Source: an uncultured Acetatifactor sp. (lineage in GTDB: Bacteria; Bacillota; Clostridia; Lachnospirales; Lachnospiraceae). From it: DNA of 64,000 nucleotides. Location of the stretch: assembly GCA_910586775.1 (NCBI GenBank), contig CAJUJN010000002.1:76661-140660 (forward strand). Reading direction: 5' to 3'. The position numbers and the translations under genes are program-made. The notes under the pieces are model-generated. The model worked only from the letters and a program-made list of their open reading frames with translations, had not been told where the DNA came from and did no database searches. Positions 18,150-25,560 of this stretch are shown piece after piece (positions within the stretch are counted from its first letter, which is position 1; each line of letters opens with the position of its first letter).

Positions 18150-19532
18150 AGGGAGATCCAAAATAATTTCCACCAGAAACCCGCCGCTGCGCCCATGGCC
18201 GATTCGCGCCTGTCCCCCATGGGCAGCGGCAATCTGGCGCACAATCAGCAGCCCCAGCCCATGGCGCTGCAGTCCGCTTCCGCTTCCCATCATATAATGA
18301 GGCGTATCCATCAGTTTTTTCAGTTGTTCGTCACTGATGCCCACGCCGTCGTCTTCAATTCGAATATATGCCGTCTGCGCTTCCGCCTGCAGCTGCATGC
18401 TGATATTGCAGCCCTGCGGATTATGCAGCTGTGAATTGTTCAGCACATTGTAAACTGCCCGAAGCAGCAATTCTTTATCGCCCTGAAGTATACATCTGTT
18501 CGCATTTCCGTCATATTGAAAGCTGACCGGATACCTGCCTTCCGGATCCAAATTCATAAAATCCGCGGCAGCCTGACGCAAAACGGCTGTCAGGTTCAGC
18601 GTTTCCTTTTTTACGGGCTGCATCCGATACTCCAGTTTGGAAGCAAGGTTTAAGTCGCCTACCAGATTTTTCATCTTCTGGCTCTGAAGGCGGATGACCC
18701 TGGCTTTTTTCCTGGCTTCCTCCGGCAGTGCGGTGTCCTCCTCCATCTCTGCGGCATATCCCATCACCATGGACAGAGGCGTGCGGATGTCATGAGACAC
18801 CCCGGATATCCAGCCTGCCCTGGCATCTTCCTTTTTCCGCAAAGCCCGCTCCTGAGCGCGCAGTTTCTCGCTCACCCGGTTTACCGCCGCAGCCACTTCC
18901 GCCAGAAAACCCCGCTCCCGAATATAGACTTCCTCCGCGGGCAGCGTCTCCATGCCCTCCACCACAGGCTTTACCGAATGCAGGATACGGGTGGCCAGTA
19001 TCATATAGATCAGAAAAATCAGAACGCCGTTCATCCCCAGGAAACTCAGAAGCATTTTCGGCAGTTCCGCAATGGAATGGTAGTCGAAGGTATTCCACAT
19101 CAGCTTCCAGTACGCATCTTTCGGATGTCCCAGAATCACCAGGTCATCCCCTCTGGCTCCCACCGTGGTGGGATAATCCTCGATATAACCTCTGGTATAC
19201 CAGGATATCTCCGCCGCGGAACAGTGCAGCGGGATTTCCTCCGGCAGATTGTCGCTGTGCCAGATTACATCCCCGGTGCCGTCCTCCACCAGAATCCCCC
19301 ATGCACGGTATTCCGTTAAAATCTGTTCGCCTGTTTCTGACAGATACAGATTGCCGCCATCGTCTGTTAAAAGCTCTCTGCCCAGTTCTCTGGCTGCTTC
19401 CCAGCCTCCGTTGCCGCTTCTCTCCCGCCAGGTGAAGGCAACAAATAAAGCCAGGTTCAAAGCAAACAGGACGGGTATAATGATGGTGACCAATAATAAA
19501 AAACGCTTTATCAGGCGCAGTGTTTTTTTCAT
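18123..19532 (-). CDS. Sensor histidine kinase of the peptide-resistance module
   Basis: Membrane kinase of 469 residues. One membrane segment near residue 20, an extracellular domain of about 130 residues, a second segment near residues 165-185, then a HAMP-like linker. The phosphorylated His is in SGVSHDIRTPLS (about residue 245), followed by N-box NVLNNSQLHN, G1 box DDGVGIS and G2 box GLQRHGLGL. It pairs with the OmpR-type regulator directly upstream, separated by a family A palindrome. The extracellular domain argues against the BceS type and fits a CprK/NisK-like sensor; the ligand is inferred to be a cationic peptide. Confidence 0.93.
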   Translation of the reverse strand: MKKTLRLIKRFLLLVTIIIPVLFALNLALFVAFTWRERSGNGGWEAARELGRELLTDDGGNLYLSETGEQILTEYRAWGILVEDGTGDVIWHSDNLPEEIPLHCSAAEISWYTRGYIEDYPTTVGARGDDLVILGHPKDAYWKLMWNTFDYHSIAELPKMLLSFLGMNGVLIFLIYMILATRILHSVKPVVEGMETLPAEEVYIRERGFLAEVAAAVNRVSEKLRAQERALRKKEDARAGWISGVSHDIRTPLSMVMGYAAEMEEDTALPEEARKKARVIRLQSQKMKNLVGDLNLASKLEYRMQPVKKETLNLTAVLRQAAADFMNLDPEGRYPVSFQYDGNANRCILQGDKELLLRAVYNVLNNSQLHNPQGCNISMQLQAEAQTAYIRIEDDGVGISDEQLKKLMDTPHYMMGSGSGLQRHGLGLLIVRQIAAAHGGQARIGHGRSGGFLVEIILDLPLRNCVPDA

Positions 19533-19576
19533 ATCAGTTCTATTTCTCCTGTCCGGTAACTATTTTGTTTCATCAT

Positions 19577-19680
19577 GGGAATTGCCGGAAAATAACTGCT
19601 GCAGCTTCTTCAGGAAAAAGCCCATAAATACAAAGGAAACGGCTTTAAGCTCGCAGCGGTTATTTATGGACACTTCCTTA
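19577..19680. repeat. 105-bp palindromic element (family A), copy 2, inside the two-component operon
   Basis: Ends GGAATTGCCGGAAAATAAC and GTTATTTATGGACACTTCC; inner arms CTGCTGCAG and CTCGCAGCG. It occupies nearly all of the gap between the regulator and kinase genes, and its outer bases include the regulator's stop codon (19678-19680). Confidence 0.85.
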
Positions 19681-20388
19681 CTTCCGCAATACCAGCTTAT
19701 ATCCAAGCCCCTTCACGGTCAGCAGAGATACAGGTTTTGACGGATTTTCCTCTATTTTTTCACGAATTCTTCTAATATGCGCCATCAGGGAATTCTCATA
19801 ACCGTAAGGATTGTCACCCCAGGCGGCTTCGCAGAGCCCGTCTATCGTGACAATGCGGCCCGCATTGCGGTAGAGGACGCTCAGCAGCTCAAATTCCTTG
19901 GCGGTCAGCGGCAGATGCTGCTCTCCCCGCAGCACCTCCGCCCTGGCAAAGTCAATTTCGCAGGCTGCCAGCCGCACTCTGGGGGTTTCTTCCTTATAAG
20001 AACGTCTCAGCACCGCCGCGATGCGGAACAACAGTTCTTTCGGCAGGAAAGGCTTCACCACATAATCGTCCGCTCCCAGGCCGAAACCCCGGAACTTATC
20101 CTCCTCCTCTCCCCTCGCCGTCAGAAACAATACCGGAATATCCGCCAGTTCCCGCATTTTCTCCAACAGGGCAAAGCCGTCCCCGTCCGGCAGCATTACG
20201 TCGAGAATGGCAAATTCCGGCTTCCATTCCTCCGCAGCCCTCAGAGCCTCCCCTACGCTTCCTGCCGTCCGGACCCGGGTATACCCTTCCTGCGCCAGGA
20301 TGGACACCACCATGTCACGCAGCTGCTCTTCATCGTCTGCCAGGAGTATTTTCTTTTGTTTCAGGTAATCGTATTCTGTCTTTTCCAT
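19678..20388 (-). CDS. OmpR-family response regulator of the peptide-resistance module
   Basis: Two-domain DNA-binding regulator of 236 residues. The ATG at 20388 has GGAGAAAAG in front; the longer frame upstream is rejected. The receiver shows acidic pair DDEEQ, phosphorylated Asp in FAILDVMLPDGDG, Thr in LFLTARG and Lys in YVVKPF. The winged-helix domain shows LTAKEFELLSVLYRNAG and AHIRRIREKIEENP, ending GLGYKLVLRK. The stop codon coincides with the outer end of a family A palindrome. It should control the divergent ABC transporter, and the 37-bp sites at 20520 and 21740 are its likely targets. Confidence 0.94.
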   Translation of the reverse strand: MEKTEYDYLKQKKILLADDEEQLRDMVVSILAQEGYTRVRTAGSVGEALRAAEEWKPEFAILDVMLPDGDGFALLEKMRELADIPVLFLTARGEEEDKFRGFGLGADDYVVKPFLPKELLFRIAAVLRRSYKEETPRVRLAACEIDFARAEVLRGEQHLPLTAKEFELLSVLYRNAGRIVTIDGLCEAAWGDNPYGYENSLMAHIRRIREKIEENPSKPVSLLTVKGLGYKLVLRK

Positions 20389-20519
20389 CTTTTCTCCATT
20401 CTGCCGCCTTCTGTAATTATACTGCAACGTTTTTATAATTTCTGATATCCCCGGCAGCATCGCTGAACAGCTCATATCACATTTCCATCATACCACGTTT
20501 CCGCGTTCATGCCTATATT

Positions 20520-20556
20520 CGCCGGAAAATGTAAGGTAACTGTAAGGTTGCGGAAA
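20520..20556 (+). promoter_or_regulatory. Probable response-regulator operator, copy 1
   Basis: A 37-bp sequence identical to 21740-21776. It contains two direct TGTAAGGT half-sites whose starts are 11 bp apart, the spacing used by OmpR/PhoB-class regulators. It lies 132 bp upstream of the response regulator start, just beyond the terminator of the PIN operon. Autoregulation is inferred. Confidence 0.7.
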
Positions 20557-20563
20557 ACAATAA

Positions 20564-20602
20564 AATAAGGAGTCGTGTCCAAAACAGACATACTCCTTAT
20601 TT
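20564..20602 (-). terminator. Terminator of the PIN-domain operon
   Basis: ATAAGGAGT (20565-20573) pairs with ACTCCTTAT (20592-20600), with inner GTGTC/GACAT-like pairing. On the minus strand the stem is followed by TTTTATTGTTTT. It ends transcripts from the PIN/58-residue pair before the regulator's promoter region. Confidence 0.75.
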
Positions 20603-20761
20603 CCTGATTCACAGCGTCTTTACCTTCCGCCAGAAAGATAACGTCAAGAACCAACAGCTCATATTGCCGCTTCTGATCGGTATTTCTGTTTGTCTCAATC
20701 CCGGTCAAATACCCGCCTTTACCATTATATGTCATCTGACATATCCCCTTGTACATTTTCA

Positions 20762-20938
20762 CTATGCTTTCTGCAGCTTTCTTTCTTCCATTTCCTTTAA
20801 AAAAGCTCTTCCGCCTTCATTATAAAAATTAATTTTTTCCTGTGTTGTCATATCTTTGGTAAGTTCATAATGATACTCTCGAATTTTATGAATATCTTCC
20901 ACCGTGAAATCCGGGCTGATATCAAGTTCAGCAATCAT
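20762..20938 (-). CDS. Small partner protein of the PIN-domain toxin, 58 residues
   Basis: Begins MIAELDISPDFTVEDIHKIR and ends EEGRAF-like (EGGRAFLKEMEERKLQKA). Highly charged, helical, no membrane segment. Its ATG lies two bases after the stop of the PIN gene, so the two are co-translated. Position and character suggest the antitoxin of the pair, although in most VapBC operons the antitoxin comes first; here it is second. No named family is recognised with confidence. A terminator follows after about 160 bp. Confidence 0.75.
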   Translation of the reverse strand: MIAELDISPDFTVEDIHKIREYHYELTKDMTTQEKINFYNEGGRAFLKEMEERKLQKA

Positions 20939-20940
20939 AA

Positions 20941-21417
20941 TTATCCCTCACTTTCCAATAGCACAGAAGGATTCCATATCTCAATCATCTTATATCCTTC
21001 TAAATTTGTAATTGCCCTTACACCTCTGATTGTTTTTACATTTACAATATGCTTAAAGTTCCATGAAATAATACAATCACATTCGTTTATAACCGCTGCC
21101 CCTATATGCTGGCAATCATCAAAACTCTTTTGTGTCAGTATTCCCATTTCAATCATTTTATTTGCAACTGCAGTGATATCCTCCGTTATATCCAGAATTG
21201 TAAAGCGTATCTCGTTCAAATAGCCTATAAGCTGCGTTTTCTTTGGCTCCGGACACCTCTGTATTTCCCTTAATGTCACCGTAGATAAATACACATCATA
21301 TTTTCCAGCCTGAAACATTTCCCATAATTGTCTTGTATCTGCCATTTTCTCTGGTACATCCTCCTGCATCAGGTGACTAATAACAGATGTATCTAAATAT
21401 ACTTTTAATTTCCGCAT
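20941..21417 (-). CDS. PIN-domain ribonuclease-like protein (VapC-type toxin candidate)
   Basis: Single-domain protein of 158 residues. The first acidic residue is in KVYLDTSVISH, a second in LREIQRC, and the third in QKSFDDCQHIGAA, in the order expected for a PIN nuclease; ISWNFKHIVN near residue 125 matches a subfamily often annotated as PIN proteins of unknown target. GGAGTG precedes the ATG. Members cut RNA, often tRNA or rRNA, and are kept in check by a partner protein. The likely partner is the 58-residue gene that follows after two bases. Confidence 0.88.
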   Translation of the reverse strand: MRKLKVYLDTSVISHLMQEDVPEKMADTRQLWEMFQAGKYDVYLSTVTLREIQRCPEPKKTQLIGYLNEIRFTILDITEDITAVANKMIEMGILTQKSFDDCQHIGAAVINECDCIISWNFKHIVNVKTIRGVRAITNLEGYKMIEIWNPSVLLESEG

Positions 21418-21527
21418 ATGGTATCACTCCTTAAACCGCTCTCATATGCCAATTCCAGTTTCAGATCCACTTTCATTTCATCAGATCTTCCGGTTGACAT
21501 TACAATAACTGGCTGCGTTCTGAATAT

Positions 21528-21556
21528 AGTATACACATTTTATCCCTGGATTTCAA
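21528..21556 (-). promoter_or_regulatory. Promoter of the PIN-domain operon
   Basis: On the minus strand TTGAAA (21556-21551) and TATACT (21533-21528) are 17 bp apart, about 110 bp before the PIN start. A 31-codon frame (21500-21405) runs from here across the PIN start without a ribosome site and was not called. Confidence 0.7.
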
Positions 21557-21739
21557 TCATTTTCATGGGTGCCTTCGATAAAAACGTCAATACATTAAGT
21601 CCATAAAAATGACAATCCGTTTCCCTTCCAGCCGGCAAATCATCTGATATAAATAAACTTCTAAAGTCTGGCAAAAGCTTGAAGTTTCCTTTACTTTTTC
21701 AATCTTAAGAGCAAATTCCTCATGCCAAGGCAGGTTATC

Positions 21740-21776
21740 CGCCGGAAAATGTAAGGTAACTGTAAGGTTGCGGAAA
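21740..21776 (+). promoter_or_regulatory. Probable response-regulator operator, copy 2
   Basis: Identical over 37 bp to 20520-20556 and in the same orientation, with two TGTAAGGT half-sites 11 bp apart. A TATACT-type -10 lies about 25 bp downstream and the ABC transporter start 210 bp downstream. Activation of the transporter by the OmpR-type regulator is inferred. Confidence 0.72.
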
Positions 21777-21852
21777 GGTTGCCGTAAACTGAAGACAATA
21801 TACTTTTTGTTACAGGGTTCACGAACCCCCCGCAAAACCATCTTCGGCATAC

Positions 21853-21958
21853 CAAGGAAGTGTCTACAAATAACCGCTACAAGTTTGCAGCAATTTTTAT
21901 TGTATTTCTGGGCTTTTTCCTAAATAAATTGTAGCGGTTATTTTCCGACAATTCCTAA
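21853..21958. repeat. 105-bp palindromic element (family A), copy 3
   Basis: Ends AAGGAAGTGTCTACAAATAAC and GTTATTTTCCGACAATTCCT (each read as separate arms); inner arms CGCTACAAG/TTGTAGCG. Inverted relative to copies 1 and 2. It lies in the 5' leader of the ABC transporter, between operator and ribosome site. Confidence 0.85.
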
Positions 21959-21985
21959 ACAAAAAAGAAAGAGAGGGACACCCAA

Positions 21986-22750
21986 ATGAGCAGCACCAAC
22001 ATTATAGAGACCAAAAATCTCACCAAAACCTACGGCGACTTCACCGCCGTATCCAACTTAAATCTCCACATCCGCAAAGGCAGCGTCTACGGCTTCCTGG
22101 GCCCCAACGGCGCAGGCAAGTCCACCACCATGAAAATGTTCCTGGGCCTGACCAGCCCTACGGAGGGATTTTTCCAAATTGAAGGAAAAACATATCCAAA
22201 AGACAGAATTTCCATTCTAAGGGATATCGGCTCCTTCATCGAAGCCCCGGCCTTCTACGGAAACCTGACCGGGGAGGAAAATCTGGAGATCATCCGCCGC
22301 ATCTTAGGGCTGCCCAGGTCCGCCGTAGCCGACGCACTGGAACTGGTAGGACTGACACAATATAAAAAACGGCTGGCAAAAAAATATTCTCTGGGTATGA
22401 AGCAGCGGCTGGGACTGGCCGGAGCGCTGATCGGACACCCGCCCATTCTGATCCTGGATGAACCCACAAACGGCCTGGACCCGGTGGGCATCCATGAAAT
22501 CCGCACTCTGGTCCGCTCCCTGCCGGAAAAGTACGACTGTACCGTTCTGGTGTCCTCCCACCTGCTGCCGGAGGTAGAGCTGATGGCCGACGACATCGGC
22601 ATCCTGAACCATGGCAGGCTGCTGTTTGAGGGAACGTTGGAGGAACTGGAAAAATCCGCTCAGGCTGCGGGACTTCCCACCTTCAATCTGGAAGAAACTT
22701 TCCTGGCAATGATAGATGACGACAATCGGAATCGAGGTGAACGCATATGA
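21986..22750 (+). CDS. Peptide-resistance ABC transporter, ATP-binding protein (BcrA/LanF type)
   Basis: ATPase of 254 residues that drives export or removal of membrane-active peptides. Walker A GPNGAGKST (about residue 40), signature YSLGMKQRLGLAG, Walker B ILILDEPTNGLDP and switch His in VSSHLLPEV are all present. The sequence is closest in style to bacitracin/lantibiotic self-protection ATPases such as BcrA, LanF and CprA. It overlaps the first permease by four bases. The divergent two-component genes and the operator at 21740 indicate induction by a peptide. Confidence 0.94.
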   Translation: MSSTNIIETKNLTKTYGDFTAVSNLNLHIRKGSVYGFLGPNGAGKSTTMKMFLGLTSPTEGFFQIEGKTYPKDRISILRDIGSFIEAPAFYGNLTGEENLEIIRRILGLPRSAVADALELVGLTQYKKRLAKKYSLGMKQRLGLAGALIGHPPILILDEPTNGLDPVGIHEIRTLVRSLPEKYDCTVLVSSHLLPEVELMADDIGILNHGRLLFEGTLEELEKSAQAAGLPTFNLEETFLAMIDDDNRNRGERI

Positions 22751-23493
22751 CTGCAGCAGCAAATACCATCCGCCTGTCCGCCCTGGAAACCAAAAAACTG
22801 AAGCGCACAGGCTACGTCCCCGCCTTCCTGGGCGGCGGTCTGCTGGCAGGCCTGGTTCCTGTCCTGAATATGGCAGTCCGTTCAGAAAGATACGTCACCC
22901 AGTCAGGAAGCCCCTTCTCCATCCTGATGGACGCTAACTGGCAGCTTATGGCACAGCTGAACATCCTTCTGCTGGTATGCGGCGCCTGTATCCTGTACCA
23001 CACGGAATACGCGGAGAACGGCTTCCAGCGGGCGGAAACCCTGCCCATGAAAGCTTCCGGCTTATTTCCGGGAAAGCTCTGCATCCTGTTCTGCTCCTGC
23101 CTGCTGCCGATATGCCTGGAAACTCTGTCGCTGCTCTTCTGCTGTACCCGCTATTTTCCGGAGATTCCGGACCTGGGCAGAACCCTGCTGAAAGGCATGG
23201 GCTTTGAGCTGGCGCTGCTTCTCCCCACTGCCGCAGCCATGCTCTTCCTCTCCTCCCTGTGCAGGAATCTGTGGATGTGTCTGGGAACGGGAGTGATACT
23301 GGTGTTTTTTTCCTCCATGCTGCGCTTCGGGAATTTTGTCATGGCAGTCATTCCCTTCGCCGCGCCCTACCGGATGCTGCACCAGTTTTCCTCAGGGGAG
23401 GCCTGGCGTCTGCTGTCCATCGCTGCGGCGGAAGTCGTACTGTTTTATGCGGCAGAAATGATATATACGAAATTACGGAGGTATTTTCAATGA
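22747..23493 (+). CDS. Peptide-resistance ABC transporter permease 1 (LanE/MutE type)
   Basis: Membrane protein of 248 residues with six hydrophobic segments. No catalytic motif is expected. The block ALETKKLKRTGYVPAF at the N-terminus, with a charged amphipathic stretch before the first segment, is characteristic of lantibiotic-immunity permeases. It starts inside the stop of the ATPase gene and its own stop overlaps the start of the second permease (ATGA), so three proteins are made in concert. It likely forms the channel with permease 2. Confidence 0.9.
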   Translation: MTAAANTIRLSALETKKLKRTGYVPAFLGGGLLAGLVPVLNMAVRSERYVTQSGSPFSILMDANWQLMAQLNILLLVCGACILYHTEYAENGFQRAETLPMKASGLFPGKLCILFCSCLLPICLETLSLLFCCTRYFPEIPDLGRTLLKGMGFELALLLPTAAAMLFLSSLCRNLWMCLGTGVILVFFSSMLRFGNFVMAVIPFAAPYRMLHQFSSGEAWRLLSIAAAEVVLFYAAEMIYTKLRRYFQ

Positions 23494-24380
23494 AATCTAA
23501 TAGATTGAATTTGAATTTTGAGGAAGCAAATCCCAGGAAACAGGACTTTATTAAGGCAGACACTTCAAATGCGGATTTTGAAAAGGCAAATCTGAGGAAA
23601 CCAACTCCGGGCCTTCCCGCTTTGTTTGGTGTGGAGCTGCTGAAAATCCGCCGCTCCAAAATCTTTTGGATTCTACTGATTCCCGCAGTCATGATGTGGC
23701 TGCCCTCCGCCCTGAACGCGGACATAAATTTCATCATGACCGAGTACAATGTGGCGCCGGAATACAATTTCTTTATCCAGGGCTACATGGGTATGGCATG
23801 GTTCATGATTCCCGCCACACTGGTCATCTGCAGCGTGCTGCTTCATCAGACGGAACTGTCTCACCGGGGACTTGTGAAGAGTCTGTCCCTGCCTGTCAGC
23901 TCCGTGAGATTGTGCCTTGCAAAATTCCTGGTGACAGTACTTTTAACAGTGGTACAGCTGATATTGTCCGTAGCGGCTTACTATGGGGCAGCCGCGCTCG
24001 CTTCCAGGCTGTATGAGTATGATTTCGTACTTCCTTTTTCTTATGTATGCCGGATTGCCGCGTTGATTTACCTGGCTGCCCTGCCCATGGCGGCTGTGTT
24101 CTGGATGCTCAGTGTCCTGATCCGGACTCCCATTTTCTCGGCAGGCCTGGGGTTGGCATCCGTTGTCCCCTCGGTACTGATGCTGAACACGAAATTCTGG
24201 TGCTGGTATCCTTTCGACTATCCTTTTTATATGCTGATGACGGAGTACGGGCGGGTTGCCCCGGAAATCTATGACTCCCATATACAGCTTATTCCGCTGC
24301 TGCCTGCGGGAATCGTTATCACCGTGATCTGTCTGCTGCTGGCCTGCCTGATGTACGGTGCGGCCGAAAAACATGACTGA
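23490..24380 (+). CDS. Peptide-resistance ABC transporter permease 2 (LanG/MutG type)
   Basis: Membrane protein of 296 residues from the ATG at 23490 that overlaps the preceding stop; ACGGAGG lies eight to nine bases upstream. The core (residues 50-296) has six hydrophobic segments and starts PALFGVELLKIRRSKIFW, again the permease signature. The first 45 residues are unusual: a polar extension with pentapeptide-like spacing (LNLNFEEAN, ADFEKANLRK), not present in permease 1. Its role is unknown. No gene of the operon follows within 250 bp. Confidence 0.9.
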   Translation: MKSNRLNLNFEEANPRKQDFIKADTSNADFEKANLRKPTPGLPALFGVELLKIRRSKIFWILLIPAVMMWLPSALNADINFIMTEYNVAPEYNFFIQGYMGMAWFMIPATLVICSVLLHQTELSHRGLVKSLSLPVSSVRLCLAKFLVTVLLTVVQLILSVAAYYGAAALASRLYEYDFVLPFSYVCRIAALIYLAALPMAAVFWMLSVLIRTPIFSAGLGLASVVPSVLMLNTKFWCWYPFDYPFYMLMTEYGRVAPEIYDSHIQLIPLLPAGIVITVICLLLACLMYGAAEKHD

Positions 24381-24509
24381 GATGCGGTGCCGCAAAATTC
24401 TGCCGTTGCTGCCGTTTCGCGCCTGACATTATGGAACTTCATGATCACAGCAGACCCGATTCAGAAACCAACGCAATGATCGGTTACTCGTGAGCGCTTT
24501 CCTTTACCG

Positions 24510-24592
24510 CTCTTCTGTCCTGTGTCGCGGAAGCGCTCACTCGTTATACATTTATGCTGGCAAACGTTTCTGAGCGCGAGTATAACACTAAA
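24510..24592. repeat. Dispersed repeat family C, copy
   Basis: Contains AAGCGCTCACTCGTTATAC, TGCTGGCAAACG and GAGCGCGAGTATAAC, matching the copies near 12174-12255 and 38148-38242. It is the only structure in the gap after the transporter operon. Confidence 0.65.
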
Positions 24593-24642
24593 AACAATAC
24601 CTGCTATGAATTACTTCTACAAAACCAGATTGGAGGCTCATT

Positions 24643-24930
24643 ATGAAAAATAATAACACCAAAACCACCGTTTTTACCATCCTCTGCACCCTGATGCTGT
24701 TCATCCCCTGGACAATCCTTCCTCTGCGCAGCTTCCCCTGGGCTCTGGAGTCCCCTGTGGCAGAAATCATGATATCCTGCTATGCGGCGTTCATGATCAT
24801 CAGCGGCATTTTCACTGCCGTTGTATACTTTAAGTTGAAGATACAGCATACCCTGATGAAACTCTGTGTAGTTATCAACGGCATCTATGCCCTGGGCGGT
24901 ATCATCGCATTTATGCTGATGGCAATGTAA
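24643..24930 (+). CDS. Small membrane protein, 95 residues
   Basis: Three hydrophobic segments at about residues 10-30, 40-63 and 72-93, with a basic N-terminus KNNNTK. TTGGAGG lies six bases before the ATG. No conserved family motif is recognised. It stands alone between two repeat clusters, downstream of the peptide-resistance transporter by 260 bp and upstream of the sigma factor by 630 bp. Real coding is supported by ribosome site, length of hydrophobic pattern and lack of alternatives. Confidence 0.72.
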   Translation: MKNNNTKTTVFTILCTLMLFIPWTILPLRSFPWALESPVAEIMISCYAAFMIISGIFTAVVYFKLKIQHTLMKLCVVINGIYALGGIIAFMLMAM

Positions 24931-24983
24931 CGTATATCGGAAAATCCGAAACCTCCTTGCCAGACCGCCCTGTTGATGCTAAT

Positions 24984-25112
24984 ATGTCTTATCGGAAGCA
25001 ATCTTTTCGCTTCCGATAAAAGGCGCGTCTCTTCGCGCCGCATTCAACTATGGGTAGCTGCACTTGCTTCCTATAGTATGTCTTATCGGAAGCAATCTCT
25101 TCGCTTCCGATA
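24984..25112 (+). repeat. Multi-hairpin element (family D), inverted copy 2
   Basis: Reverse complement arrangement of 5080-5215: ATCGGAAGC/GCTTCCGAT, GGCGCG/CGCGCC, then an imperfect CTTGCTTCCTATAG arm and a final ATCGGAAGC/GCTTCCGAT. Loop sequences are conserved too. It lies between the 95-residue membrane protein and the sigma factor. Confidence 0.85.
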
Positions 25113-25336
25113 TAAAGCGCAGCCCTTTGCGCCGCCAGCCTGACCGTGCGGTCTGAGGGGACACCATTTTTCGCCCATAAAAAATTTCCGAAAAACACCT
25201 ATCCAAATCCTGTCTGCAGCACTTAAAAGGTGTAATCATGATTACTGCCTTTGAAACAATAACAAAATGCCATTGACAAACTGAATGCAGCCCCGGGCAG
25301 CTGCAAAACCAAAACACGGAAGACGCTCCCGGTACC

Positions 25337-25379
25337 CGGAGAACTTACGGATATATTTTCCAAAACCGGAAGTTCTCCG
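25337..25379. other. Gap before the sigma factor with one hairpin
   Basis: The 450 bp from 25113 to 25560 hold no recognisable gene. A hairpin CGGAGAACTT/AAGTTCTCCG is present at 25337-25379. TTGACA occurs at 25274 without a convincing -10. Confidence 0.5.
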
Positions 25380-25560
25380 CCTCCTGGCACTGGGCGGACG
25401 ACCGTGAAACAGTAAACGGCAGACAAACAACCAGAAAACCGAAAACAGTATTTGCCCGTCTCCATGCCCCAGACATTTGCAGATTCCGCGTTGAGGCAGG
25501 AACCTGCCCATACCTGGCGCTGACGGGAATAAATACAGAACCCAAACAGGAGGAACACAC

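Noticed and set aside
20472..20762. Minus-strand frame of 96 codons after the PIN operon
   Set aside because: It runs through the terminator hairpin and the 37-bp operator, which explain the sequence better than a protein.
21405..21500. 31-codon minus-strand frame overlapping the PIN start
   Set aside because: Looks mildly coding and follows the PIN promoter, but it has no ribosome site; could be an upstream peptide.
21587..21850. Minus-strand frame of 87 codons between PIN promoter and family A copy
   Set aside because: It crosses the 37-bp operator; no family match or ribosome site. A decayed gene is possible but not supported.
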